From NCBI GenBank assembly GCA_946482635.1, contig CAMLSG010000031.1:1-33336 (forward strand): DNA of 33,336 nt. The letters run 5' to 3'. The DNA comes from an uncultured Duganella sp. (lineage in GTDB: Bacteria > Pseudomonadota > Gammaproteobacteria > Burkholderiales > Burkholderiaceae). This document shows positions 1 through 6,899 of the stretch, in pieces; positions within the stretch are counted from its first letter, which is position 1, and every line of letters begins with the position of its first letter. A program made the translations under genes and the position numbers. The notes beneath the pieces are model-generated. The model saw nothing but the letters and a program-made list of their open reading frames with translations, was not told the DNA's origin and searched no databases.

Positions 1-59
1 AACGACTCTGCGCCGATGATAGTGCTGCAACCAGTGTGAAAGTAGGTTATCGTCAAGCT
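1..59 (+). rRNA. rrf: 5S ribosomal RNA, 3' part (cut by window edge)
   Basis: The first 59 bases repeat, almost base for base, the second half of the complete 5S gene that follows at 103-218, including the blocks CGCCGATGATAGTGCTGC and GTGTGAAAGTAGGTTATCGTC. The 5' half lies before the window. The terminal bases differ (CAAGCT against CAGACT), as expected if each copy keeps its own complementary 5' end. A 43-base spacer separates the two copies, so this is the tail of an rrn operon with tandem 5S genes. Confidence 0.93.
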
Positions 60-102
60 AATAATTCCTGGTGACGCGCCAAGCGCGAACCAAGTACCGG
101 TC

Positions 103-218
103 AGTCTGATGACCATAGCAAGTCAGTCCCACCCCTTCCCATCCCGAACAGGACCGTGAAATGACTCTGCGCCGATGATAGTGCTGCAACCAGTGTGAAA
201 GTAGGTTATCGTCAGACT
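103..218 (+). rRNA. rrf: 5S ribosomal RNA, complete second copy
   Basis: Complete 5S rRNA of about 116 bases. It has the conserved block CCCACCCCTTCCCATCCCGA, then GAACAGGACCGTGAAA and the GATGATAGTG and GTGTGAAAGTAGG segments typical of proteobacterial 5S RNA. The ends AGTCTGATGAC and GTTATCGTCAGACT pair to close helix I, which sets the boundaries. It is the last gene of an rrn operon and is followed directly by an intrinsic terminator. Confidence 0.96.
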
Positions 219-230
219 AAGTAACAAGCC

Positions 231-260
231 AAAAAGGCCCGCTGAATAGCGGGCCTTTTT
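231..260 (+). terminator. Intrinsic terminator of the rrn operon
   Basis: A perfect 12-bp stem (231-242 with 249-260) and a 6-base loop: AAAAAGGCCCGC, TGAATA, GCGGGCCTTTTT. The T run ends the stem and continues into GCTTTTG. The A-run/T-run symmetry makes it potentially bidirectional. It lies 12 bases after the second 5S and insulates the next gene from rRNA transcription. Confidence 0.93.
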
Positions 261-326
261 GCTTTTGTGTCATCAGCAGGTCACTTCCTCTCGTTAAGCT
301 GCGCCTTTTAAACTCCAGAGGCCAGC

Positions 327-2333
327 ATGAAATCCCTGTCGCTCCTTCCCCTTGCCATCGCACTTGCCGCCTGCGGCGCTGGCGGCAGCAATGAACCCGT
401 CAAACTTTCGGTCAACGGCGCCTTCGTCGACGGCGCCGTGGAAGGCGCGGACTATGTGGCCGGCACGGCTGCCAAGGCTGCGACCGGCGCCAAGGGCGAG
501 TTCACCTGCAAGGAAGGCGACACCATCAGCTTCAGCGTAGGCGGCCTTGCACTGGGCAGCGCCGCATGCGCGCCGATCATCACTCCGCTGCAACTTGCCG
601 GCGGGACCGACGTCAAGGACGCCAAGGTCGTCAACCGCCTGCTGGCACTGCAGCTGCTGGATGAAGACAATGATCCCTCGAACGGCATCAGGATCACGGC
701 CGAAGTGAAAGCTGCGCTGGCCGGCAAGTCGGCCGATTTCGGCGCCGCCGCGGCAGATTTCAACAAGGCCATGGCCGCCAACCTGGTTGCCGCCGGCACT
801 GCTTATGCTGCGCGCGGCGTCGATGACGACCGCCGCCAATTGGTGCGCGAGCACTTCGAAGACACGCTGGCATCCAGGGTTGGCACGCCGGTGCAGGAAA
901 CCTTTACCCAGGCGGCCGCCTCAGTCACCGTAACGCGCTACCAGGTGCAGGCTGCAAACAGCTTCTACATTCCATATGAAGGCAGCAATGCCAAGGTGAA
1001 GGCCGATTTTCCATTGGGCTTCCTTCCGTCCTACGGTTCTGCACTGGCGTTCAAAGGCACGACCGCCAACGGCGACCTGGAATTCTATGGACTGACCGAC
1101 CGCGGTCCGAACGGCGACGGCCCGAATGTGCCTAATCCAGGCGGCAGCGGCACCATGGGCGCCAAGATCTTCCCGTCGCCAAGCTTCACGCCATCGATCG
1201 GCATCATCACGGTCGGCAAAGGCGGCGCCGTACTGAACTCCACGCTGCCGATCAAGGTCTCCGCAAATACAAACAGCTTCGGCCTGGCCATCCCGGCCGG
1301 CACGCTGGGCAACTCCGCTGAAGTGCCGGTCTTAGATGCGATGAAATACGATGCCACGACCAAGGCGGTGTACAACGTGAATGGCCTCGATACTGAAGCC
1401 ATTGCCTTCGACAAGAAGCGCAATGCGCTGTGGGTGTCCGATGAATACGGCCCCTTCATCTTGAAGATCGATGCCGCGAGTGGCGTGATCCAGTCGCGTT
1501 ATGCTCCAGGAAGCGGCCTGCCTGCCATCTTCGCAAAGCGCCGCGCCAACCGCGGCATGGAAGGCATGGCGCTCGATACTGCAACCGACAAGCTGCACGG
1601 CTTCTTGCAAAGCCCCCTGACCGACGGCAGCGCCTTGTACTCGGTGACCGGCAAGAACGAGCAGGTGGAACGCTTTGCACGCTTCACCCGCTGGATCGAA
1701 TTCGACCCGGCCACGGGCAGCACTGGCCGCATGTTTGCCTACCCCTTGAACGGCGCCGATTACGCGGATGGCCGCACCGGCAACGCCAAGCTGGGCGACA
1801 TGGTCGCACTGGGCAACGGCAAGTTCATCGTGATCGAGCAAGGCGCCGCGCCGGGCGGCAAGGTATTCAACAAATTGATGCTGGTGGAAATCGGCGGCGC
1901 GACCGACATCAACGCTGTTGCATACAACCCGGCTACATCCGACCTCGAAAAGAGTTCGATGGGCGCAGTGGTGGTCAATGGCGCCGACTGGTCCAAGGTA
2001 GTCACGCTGAAGAAAACCCTGCTGCTGGACCTGAACGCCATCGGCTGGCTGGCGGAAAAGGCGGAAGGCCTGACCATCGTTGACGGCAACACGCTGGCTC
2101 TGGCCAACGATAATGACTTCGGCCTCAAGACCAAAATCTTCACGCCATCCGGCGACGTCGTGGCTGATGCCGACGTCACCAAGTGCAATGTCGATGCGAA
2201 CGGCACCATCATCACCAGCAATGCAGCCGGCTGCAACGCCGCCAACACCATCCGTGTTGCGCGTGGCGATGACCGTGAGCGTCCAAGCCGCTTGTGGTTG
2301 ATTAAGTTCTCGAAGGCACTGAACACTTACTGA
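327..2333 (+). CDS. Esterase-like activity of phytase family lipoprotein
   Basis: A 668-residue secreted protein. Residues 1-16 form a lipoprotein signal ending in the lipobox LAAC, with Cys16 as the acylated residue, so the product is probably anchored in a membrane facing the periplasm or the surface. Residues about 225-650 match the phytase-like beta-propeller family (PF13449 type), with landmarks LEFYGLTDRGPNGDGP, ALWVSDEYGPFI, RGMEGMALD and KAEGLTIVDGNTL. Residues 20-200 look like a separate small N-terminal region. The family name reflects distant similarity to phytases and esterases; the substrate cannot be read from the sequence. The start is the ATG after AGAGG (317-321). It stops inside TGATG, touching the extended reading frame of the following rtcA gene, with which it may be co-transcribed. 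Confidence 0.88.
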   Translation: MKSLSLLPLAIALAACGAGGSNEPVKLSVNGAFVDGAVEGADYVAGTAAKAATGAKGEFTCKEGDTISFSVGGLALGSAACAPIITPLQLAGGTDVKDAKVVNRLLALQLLDEDNDPSNGIRITAEVKAALAGKSADFGAAAADFNKAMAANLVAAGTAYAARGVDDDRRQLVREHFEDTLASRVGTPVQETFTQAAASVTVTRYQVQAANSFYIPYEGSNAKVKADFPLGFLPSYGSALAFKGTTANGDLEFYGLTDRGPNGDGPNVPNPGGSGTMGAKIFPSPSFTPSIGIITVGKGGAVLNSTLPIKVSANTNSFGLAIPAGTLGNSAEVPVLDAMKYDATTKAVYNVNGLDTEAIAFDKKRNALWVSDEYGPFILKIDAASGVIQSRYAPGSGLPAIFAKRRANRGMEGMALDTATDKLHGFLQSPLTDGSALYSVTGKNEQVERFARFTRWIEFDPATGSTGRMFAYPLNGADYADGRTGNAKLGDMVALGNGKFIVIEQGAAPGGKVFNKLMLVEIGGATDINAVAYNPATSDLEKSSMGAVVVNGADWSKVVTLKKTLLLDLNAIGWLAEKAEGLTIVDGNTLALANDNDFGLKTKIFTPSGDVVADADVTKCNVDANGTIITSNAAGCNAANTIRVARGDDRERPSRLWLIKFSKALNTY

Positions 2334-2344
2334 TGTTCGTGCGC

Positions 2345-2385
2345 CACCTCCCTGCCGGCGGCAGCATAATGCCGGCAGGGAGGTG
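2345..2385 (+). promoter_or_regulatory. 15-bp perfect hairpin covering the rtcA1 ribosome binding site
   Basis: CACCTCCCTGCCGGC (2345-2359) is exactly complementary to GCCGGCAGGGAGGTG (2371-2385), leaving an 11-base loop. The right arm contains AGGGAGG, the only good Shine-Dalgarno sequence for the rtcA start at 2390. No T run follows, so a plain terminator is unlikely. Translational control of rtcA1 is inferred; an RNA processing or stability element is the alternative. Confidence 0.7.
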
Positions 2386-2389
2386 CGCG

Positions 2390-3412
2390 ATGATTGAACT
2401 GGACGGTTCGACGGGCGAAGGTGGCGGGCAGATCCTGCGTACGTCGCTGACGCTGTCGATGATTACCGGCCAGGCCTTCCGCATCCGGAATATCCGCGCC
2501 AATCGCCAGCCGCCCGGCTTGCGCCGCCAGCACCTTTCGGCAGCGCGCGCAGCAGCTATCGTTTGCAATGCCACTGTCAGCCACGCCGAAGTCGGCTCAA
2601 TTTCATTGGAATTCACGCCCGGCCGTGTGACCGGCGGCGTGTACGACTTCGATATCGGCACTGCCGGCAGCACAACACTGGTGCTGCAAACCCTGGTTCC
2701 TGCCTTGCTGTTCGCTGAACAGCCGACCGTCGTGACGGTCACGGGCGGCACGCATAATCCAAAGGCGCCGCCGGCCGAATTCCTGCAACGGGCATACTGC
2801 CGCGTGCTCGCAGCCATGGGCGCGGACATCGAGATTGATATCGAACGTTATGGCTTCTATCCGGCCGGAGGCGGCAGCATTTCGGCCAACGTCTGGCCAT
2901 GCAAGCAGTTGCGCCGGCTCGACCTGCTCGACCGGGGCGGCTTGCAGCAGGCTTACGCGCAAGCGATTGCAGCGCGCCTGCCGGCTCAGGTGGCGCACCG
3001 CCAATACGCGACTGTGCGTAACCTGCTGGGATGGGAGGGCGAGCAGCTGCGTGAAGTTCTTGCACCCGTTTCGGCCAGCCCGGGCAATGCGGTCTTGCTG
3101 ACCGTAGAGAGCGAAACGGTGACGGAGGTGTTCTCCGCCATCGGCGATCGCGGTGTGCGGGCGGAAGCGGTGGCACGCGAGGCGGCGCTTGAGGCCCGCC
3201 GCTATCTCGCTTCCGGCGCAGCGGTGGGCGAACACCTGGGCGACCAGGTGATGCTGCCGATGGCGTTGGCGGGCGGCGGTTCCTACACGCTGGACCACGT
3301 GTCGCAACACGCGATCACGAATGCGGAAGTGATTACGCATTTCCTGCCCGTGACAATCAGTTTCGAGCAGGGCGAACGATTCAACACCTGCCACGTGCGC
3401 GCCAAGATCTAG
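2390..3412 (+). CDS. rtcA: RNA 3'-terminal phosphate cyclase, first copy (RtcA1)
   Basis: A 340-residue RNA 3'-phosphate cyclase, the family's usual length. It uses ATP to turn RNA 3'-phosphate ends into 2',3'-cyclic phosphates, through an adenylated histidine. The N-terminal MIELDGSTGEGGGQILRT, the middle GGTHNPKAPPAEFLQR and GFYPAGGG, and the C-terminal SQH with His307 as expected nucleophile are all present. An upstream in-frame ATG at 2333 would add 19 unconserved residues; the start at 2390 matches the family and has AGGGAGG just before it. The gene converges on rtcR and the two stop codons overlap within one CTAG. A second rtcA lies downstream of rtcB (8147-9163), so this copy is a divergent paralogue outside the main repair operon. 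No -24/-12 promoter is visible before it. Confidence 0.93.
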   Translation: MIELDGSTGEGGGQILRTSLTLSMITGQAFRIRNIRANRQPPGLRRQHLSAARAAAIVCNATVSHAEVGSISLEFTPGRVTGGVYDFDIGTAGSTTLVLQTLVPALLFAEQPTVVTVTGGTHNPKAPPAEFLQRAYCRVLAAMGADIEIDIERYGFYPAGGGSISANVWPCKQLRRLDLLDRGGLQQAYAQAIAARLPAQVAHRQYATVRNLLGWEGEQLREVLAPVSASPGNAVLLTVESETVTEVFSAIGDRGVRAEAVAREAALEARRYLASGAAVGEHLGDQVMLPMALAGGGSYTLDHVSQHAITNAEVITHFLPVTISFEQGERFNTCHVRAKI

Positions 3413-5004
3413 CTGACCTGTTCCCACTCCAGGCCAAAGCGGGCCAGGTATTTTTTCAAGCGGTCCGCATCGTTCGGCTTCGCCTTGCCAAGCCGCGAGG
3501 CGGCGAACAGCTTGCGGCCGGCGTCGGACATGGTCTTCGACTGGCGGCAAATGGCGATCACGGATTCCAGTTGCATGCGGTCGAACAGGTCAATCTGCTC
3601 AAGCGCTTCTTCGTCGAACAGTCCGTCGAGCGTGACGGTGGCCTTCACGCCTTCCGCCAGCGGCTTCCATTGGCGCTGAAGGCGAGCGACTTCCGCCGCG
3701 ACGATCGGCGCCGTGATGCGTCCTGCATCGGCCAGCGTTGCCATGCGCGTGACTGAGGCCGACAGGTCGCGGAAGTTGCCGTTCCAAAGCGCGTCCGGCG
3801 ACGCCGCAAAGCGCATGTACTGCTGGCGCGCCTCGATATTGAAGCGCACCATCGAGCCGTTCTCTGCACCGAATTGTGCCAGCAGGTAGTCCAGGTTGGG
3901 TTCGATGTCCTCCTGCCGTTCGCTCAGGCCGGGCAGGGAGTAAGTCCACAGGTTGATTCGTGCGAACAGGTCATCGCGGAAGCGGCCTGCAGCCACTTCG
4001 CGCGCCAGGTCGCGGTTGGTGCCGGCGATCAGCTGGAAATCGCTGCGCACTTCATGGTCACCGCCCATTGGCAGGAAGCGCTTCTCCTCGACTGCCTTCA
4101 GCAGCATGGCCTGTTCGTCCAGCCCCAGCTCGCCGATCTCGTCAAGGAACAGCAGGCCTTTGTGTGCAGTGCGCAGCAAGCCGGGGCGGTCCGATGCCGC
4201 ACCGGTGAAGGCGCCCTTCACGTGGCCGAACAGGGTCGAGCCGGCGCCGTCCCCATGCAGCGTGGCGCAGTTGATTTCGACGAAGGCGCCGTCGAGCTGG
4301 TGGCGCGCCTTCTTCAGTTCATACACGCGGCGCGCCAGGAAAGACTTGCCCGCACCGGTTGGCCCCATCAGCAGCATTGGCGCGCGCGAACGCGCCGCCA
4401 CGTGTTCGATCTCGTCGATCATGAGGTTGAAATGCGGATTGCGGGTGGCGATGCCGGACTTCAGGAATTCCACGCCCTCGCGTTGCGCGTTGGAGAAGCG
4501 CTGCGCGATCTGGTCGTAGCGCGACAGGTCCAGGTCGATCAGCGTGTAAGCGCCTGGAGTGTTGGCGCCCTGCCGCTTGGGAGGCGAGGTTTGCAGCAGG
4601 CGCCCTGGAAAGTAGCGTGCTTCGGTCATCAGGAACAGGCAGATCTGCGCCACGTGGGTACCGGTCGTGATGTGCACCCAGTACTCCTCTTCCTCAGGGT
4701 TGAAGTCGTAGCCTTGGGCGAAGTCGTACAGGCAGCTGTACATGTCCTCGAAGTCCCAGGCATCGCTGATTGGCAGCGAATGCAGGTTCACCTTTGTTTC
4801 AGGCGATGCCGCCTGCATGTCCTCTTTGACCAGTTCGGCTAAAGCGAGATGAGGGGCATTACATAGGAGTTCGAAGCGATCTACCAGCACGTCCTCATAT
4901 TGGGTGATCGCCACAGTGGGGCGCCACTTTTCCCAACGCCCGCTGCCTTTGCCGCTATCCAGTTGGGTTCCCAGGAAGCCCAGCACGACAATTCGCTTTT
5001 CCAT
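3409..5004 (-). CDS. rtcR: RtcR, CARF-domain sigma54 activator of the RNA repair operon
   Basis: A 531-residue bacterial enhancer-binding protein. Residues 1-180 are the RtcR ligand-binding region of CARF type (opening RIVVLGFLGTQLD). The AAA+ domain has Walker A GPTGAGKS (214-221), the sigma54-contacting GAFTGA loop (264-269) and Walker B LLFLDE (284-289). A C-terminal DNA-binding region follows. In studied bacteria RtcR responds to RNA damage and activates rtcBA through sigma54. Here it is divergent from rsr-Y RNA-rtcB-rtcA2, whose promoter has the -24/-12 elements it would need. It converges on rtcA1 with overlapping stops. The start is the ATG at 5004, giving the conserved N-terminus, but the Shine-Dalgarno is weak. 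Confidence 0.95.
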   Translation of the reverse strand: MEKRIVVLGFLGTQLDSGKGSGRWEKWRPTVAITQYEDVLVDRFELLCNAPHLALAELVKEDMQAASPETKVNLHSLPISDAWDFEDMYSCLYDFAQGYDFNPEEEEYWVHITTGTHVAQICLFLMTEARYFPGRLLQTSPPKRQGANTPGAYTLIDLDLSRYDQIAQRFSNAQREGVEFLKSGIATRNPHFNLMIDEIEHVAARSRAPMLLMGPTGAGKSFLARRVYELKKARHQLDGAFVEINCATLHGDGAGSTLFGHVKGAFTGAASDRPGLLRTAHKGLLFLDEIGELGLDEQAMLLKAVEEKRFLPMGGDHEVRSDFQLIAGTNRDLAREVAAGRFRDDLFARINLWTYSLPGLSERQEDIEPNLDYLLAQFGAENGSMVRFNIEARQQYMRFAASPDALWNGNFRDLSASVTRMATLADAGRITAPIVAAEVARLQRQWKPLAEGVKATVTLDGLFDEEALEQIDLFDRMQLESVIAICRQSKTMSDAGRKLFAASRLGKAKPNDADRLKKYLARFGLEWEQVS

Positions 5005-5018
5005 TTACGTATAAATAA

Positions 5019-5034
5019 TTATCTATAAAGATAA
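5019..5034. promoter_or_regulatory. Palindrome, candidate RtcR binding site
   Basis: TTATCT-ATAA-AGATAA is a perfect 6-bp inverted repeat with a 4-base spacer in the rtcR/rsr intergenic region. It lies about 55 bp upstream of the -24 element of the rsr promoter, a plausible place for an enhancer site. It also overlaps the possible rtcR -10 box at 5022-5027. The palindrome is seen; assignment to RtcR is inference. Confidence 0.45.
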
Positions 5035-5050
5035 GGTAGCATAAATTCAA
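5022..5050 (-). promoter_or_regulatory. Possible sigma70 promoter for rtcR
   Basis: On the reverse strand TTGAAT (5050-5045) and TATAGA (5027-5022) are spaced by 17 bases. Transcription would start near 5015, only about 11 bases before the rtcR ATG. The -10 box sits inside the 5019-5034 palindrome, so binding there could also repress rtcR. Both hexamers are imperfect, hence low confidence. Confidence 0.35.
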
Positions 5051-5069
5051 AAAATTGTCATTCCTTAAT

Positions 5070-5082
5070 AATCAATGACTTA
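5070..5082 (+). promoter_or_regulatory. IHF site upstream of rsr
   Basis: AATCAATGACTTA matches the IHF consensus WATCARNNNNTTR at every specified position. It lies between the candidate RtcR palindrome and the -24/-12 promoter, where IHF bending usually helps an enhancer-bound activator reach sigma54 polymerase. The surrounding DNA is strongly AT-rich. Confidence 0.6.
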
Positions 5083-5088
5083 ATGAGC

Positions 5089-5104
5089 TGGCACGGTGCT
5101 TGCA
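5089..5104 (+). promoter_or_regulatory. Sigma54 (-24/-12) promoter of the rsr-Y RNA-rtcB-rtcA2 operon
   Basis: TGGCACGGTGCTTGCA is a near-perfect sigma54 promoter: TGGCACG at -24, four bases, then TTGCA at -12, with invariant GG at 5090-5091 and GC at 5102-5103. The transcript should start near 5115, about 20 bases before the rsr ATG. It makes the operon dependent on an enhancer-binding protein, and rtcR is divergent from it. Confidence 0.92.
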
Positions 5105-5134
5105 ATAGATGAAGCAAGAACAAAGGAAATCATC

Positions 5135-6682
5135 ATGGCAAACATCCAGTTATTCCAAAGCCTGAAACAGAAATTCCTGCCGGTGGCAGACACTGTGAAC
5201 ATGCACGCTGCACCGGCATATGCAATGACGCCTGAGCATCGCCTTGCCCAGTACGCGGCGACCGGCTGCCTGAACGACACGTTCTATGCCGGCGCCGAAG
5301 CGCAATTGGCTTCCGTCATGGAGCTGTGCGAAAAAGTCGACGCGCGCTTTATTTCGCAGGCTGCGATCTATTGCCGTGAGCGCGGCTATATGAAGGATAT
5401 GCCTGCGCTACTGCTGGCAGTGCTGGCGGGGAAAGGCGCGCCGGAACTGGCGACGGCTTTCGGGCGAGTGATCGACAATGGAAAAATGCTGCGCAACTTC
5501 GTGCAAATCCTGCGCTCCGGCGCGACGGGCCGCAAATCGCTGGGTTCCCGCCCGAAGAAGCTCGTGCAGGCCTGGCTGAACAACGCTTCCGAGCAGGCCT
5601 TGCTGGCCGCATCGGTCGGTACGGCGCCGTCCCTGGCTGATGTGGTCAAGATGGTCCATCCCAAGCCTGCCGAGCCATGGCGCGAAGCCTTCTTTGCATG
5701 GCTGCTGGATCGTCCTTATAACGCGGAAGCCCTGCCGCCGCGCGTGAAAGCTTTCGAGGCATATAAGCGCGACAAGTCGCAACCTTTGCCTGAAGTGCCG
5801 TTCCAGATGCTGGCTGCCCTGGACCTGGATACGTCGGCGTGGGCGAACATTGCCAAGGCCGGGGGCTGGCAGATGGTGCGCATGAACTTGAATACCTTTG
5901 CGCGCCACGGCGTGTATGGACTACCAGGCATGACGGAGGCGATTGCCGCCAAACTTACCGACGCGGCGGCGATTGCGAAAGCCAAGGCCTTCCCGTATCA
6001 GCTGCTGGCTGCATATAAGGCCGCTGGCGAGGACGTGCCGAACGAAGTGCGCGAAGCGCTGCAGGATGCAATGGAAATTGCGCTGGCCAACGTGCCCGCG
6101 CTGGACGGCAAAGTGGTTGTGTGCCCAGATGTTTCCGGCTCCATGCAGAGTGCCGTGAGCGGTCATCGCCGAGGCGCCACTTCCGTGATGCGTTGCATCG
6201 ATGTCGCTGCCTTGGTGAGTGCGGCCATATTGCGCAAGAACCCTGGCTCGAGCGTCCTGCCGTTTGAAGTGAACGTGGTCGATTGCAAACTCAATCCACG
6301 CGATTCGGTCATGACGAATGCGCAAAAGCTGGCTTCGATCGGTGGCGGCGGTACCAACTGCAGCGCGCCGCTGGCCTGGATGAACGCGCGTAAAGTAAGG
6401 GCAGACTTGGTGGTGTTCGTGTCTGATAACGAGTCGTGGATTGATGCCCGGCGCAACGGCGCAACCGCCACTATGCGCGAATGGGCTGAGTTTAAGCGCC
6501 GCAACCCGGCCGCTAAGCTGGTGTGCATCGACATTGCGCCGTATGGCACAACGCAGGCGGCTGAGCAGCGCGATGTGTTGAACATCGGCGGCTTTTCGGA
6601 CGAGGTATTCAATCTGCTGGCTGCCTTTGCTGCTGGACAGCTTGGCGCCGAGCACTGGGTTGGAAAGATTCGCTTGCAATAG
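5135..6682 (+). CDS. rsr: Rsr, bacterial Ro60-like TROVE protein
   Basis: A 515-residue TROVE-domain protein, the bacterial counterpart of the Ro60 autoantigen. Residues about 1-320 are the helical-repeat ring that holds misfolded RNA ends and Y RNA. Residues about 325-515 are a von Willebrand A domain with a MIDAS motif DVSGSM (Asp332, Ser334, Ser336), the GGGTNCSAPL segment and VFVSDNESW. In Deinococcus and Salmonella, Ro proteins work with Y RNA, and in Deinococcus the Y RNA tethers Ro to PNPase for RNA decay. An ATG 13 codons upstream is possible, but MANIQLFQSL at 5135 follows AAAGGA and lies downstream of the mapped sigma54 promoter. First gene of the operon, followed by the structured-RNA stretch and rtcB. 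Confidence 0.94.
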   Translation: MANIQLFQSLKQKFLPVADTVNMHAAPAYAMTPEHRLAQYAATGCLNDTFYAGAEAQLASVMELCEKVDARFISQAAIYCRERGYMKDMPALLLAVLAGKGAPELATAFGRVIDNGKMLRNFVQILRSGATGRKSLGSRPKKLVQAWLNNASEQALLAASVGTAPSLADVVKMVHPKPAEPWREAFFAWLLDRPYNAEALPPRVKAFEAYKRDKSQPLPEVPFQMLAALDLDTSAWANIAKAGGWQMVRMNLNTFARHGVYGLPGMTEAIAAKLTDAAAIAKAKAFPYQLLAAYKAAGEDVPNEVREALQDAMEIALANVPALDGKVVVCPDVSGSMQSAVSGHRRGATSVMRCIDVAALVSAAILRKNPGSSVLPFEVNVVDCKLNPRDSVMTNAQKLASIGGGGTNCSAPLAWMNARKVRADLVVFVSDNESWIDARRNGATATMREWAEFKRRNPAAKLVCIDIAPYGTTQAAEQRDVLNIGGFSDEVFNLLAAFAAGQLGAEHWVGKIRLQ

Positions 6683-6691
6683 TTTTGCAAG
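6673..6691 (+). promoter_or_regulatory. Stem-loop across the rsr stop codon
   Basis: CTTGCAA (6673-6679) pairs perfectly with TTGCAAG (6685-6691) around the loop TAGTT, which contains the rsr stop. AAAGTTTTTG follows. It could be a weak terminator or attenuator, or a processing site that separates the rsr message from the downstream Y-RNA units. The T run is offset by four bases, so efficient termination is not expected. Confidence 0.45.
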
Positions 6692-6710
6692 AAAGTTTTT
6701 GAAGGAAACG

Positions 6711-6764
6711 GGGGCGGCATGAATGCCGGTGTGACTACATATCCCAAATGTTCGATGTCACACC
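6711..6764 (+). ncRNA. Y-RNA-like unit 1 (YrlB-position RNA)
   Basis: A structured, apparently non-coding stretch between rsr and rtcB. CGGCAT/ATGCCG (6715-6720, 6723-6728) forms a tight hairpin, or alternatively GGTGTGAC (6728-6735) pairs with GTCACACC (6757-6764) in a perfect 8-bp stem whose inner part can pair ACAT with ATGT. The unit has GAATGC, six bases, then GACTACAT (6721-6740), exactly the skeleton of the second unit 84 bases downstream. It ends in a TTCGAT loop and CACACC. In Salmonella two Y RNAs (YrlB, YrlA) lie between rsr and rtcB; by position and shared motif this is the first. Exact ends are unknown. Confidence 0.6.
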
Positions 6765-6766
6765 AA

Positions 6767-6864
6767 TTTCTTGTCATGGCGCAGTCCGTCAACAAGTTTG
6801 TCCCGAATGCGGACAGGACTACATCTGGTGAAGGCCGGTTCAATTCCGGCACGTCCTGCCCACC
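6767..6864 (+). ncRNA. Y-RNA-like unit 2 with tRNA-like T arm (YrlA-position RNA)
   Basis: The 3' part is a canonical tRNA-like T arm: GCCGG-TTCAATT-CCGGC (6834-6850), enclosed by CAGGAC (6814-6819) with GTCCTG (6853-6858), ending in CCCACC. GTCCGT (6784-6789) can pair with GCGGAC (6809-6814), or alternatively CTTGT (6770-6774) with ACAAG (6792-6796). The GAATGC-N6-GACTACAT skeleton (6805-6824) repeats that of unit 1. Bacterial Y RNAs of the YrlA type carry a tRNA-mimic module plus a Ro-binding stem and sit between rsr and rtcB, as here. It is not a tRNA: no standard acceptor/anticodon cloverleaf can be drawn. Ends are approximate. Confidence 0.78.
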
Positions 6865-6899
6865 TTTGTCGGGAACCTATTAGTGAAGAGAGAGTGAAA

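Noticed and set aside
6805..6864. A tRNA gene, suggested by the perfect T arm and CCCACC end
   Set aside because: The 5' part cannot make a standard acceptor, D and anticodon arrangement, and nine rather than eight bases separate the T stem from CCA. The location between rsr and rtcB fits a tRNA-mimic Y RNA.
6771..6899. N-terminal extension of RtcB from an ATG at 6771
   Set aside because: It would translate the tRNA-like RNA and add 43 residues absent from RtcB proteins; MKKESYDVMEV at 6900 gives the family's length and puts the catalytic histidine at 337.
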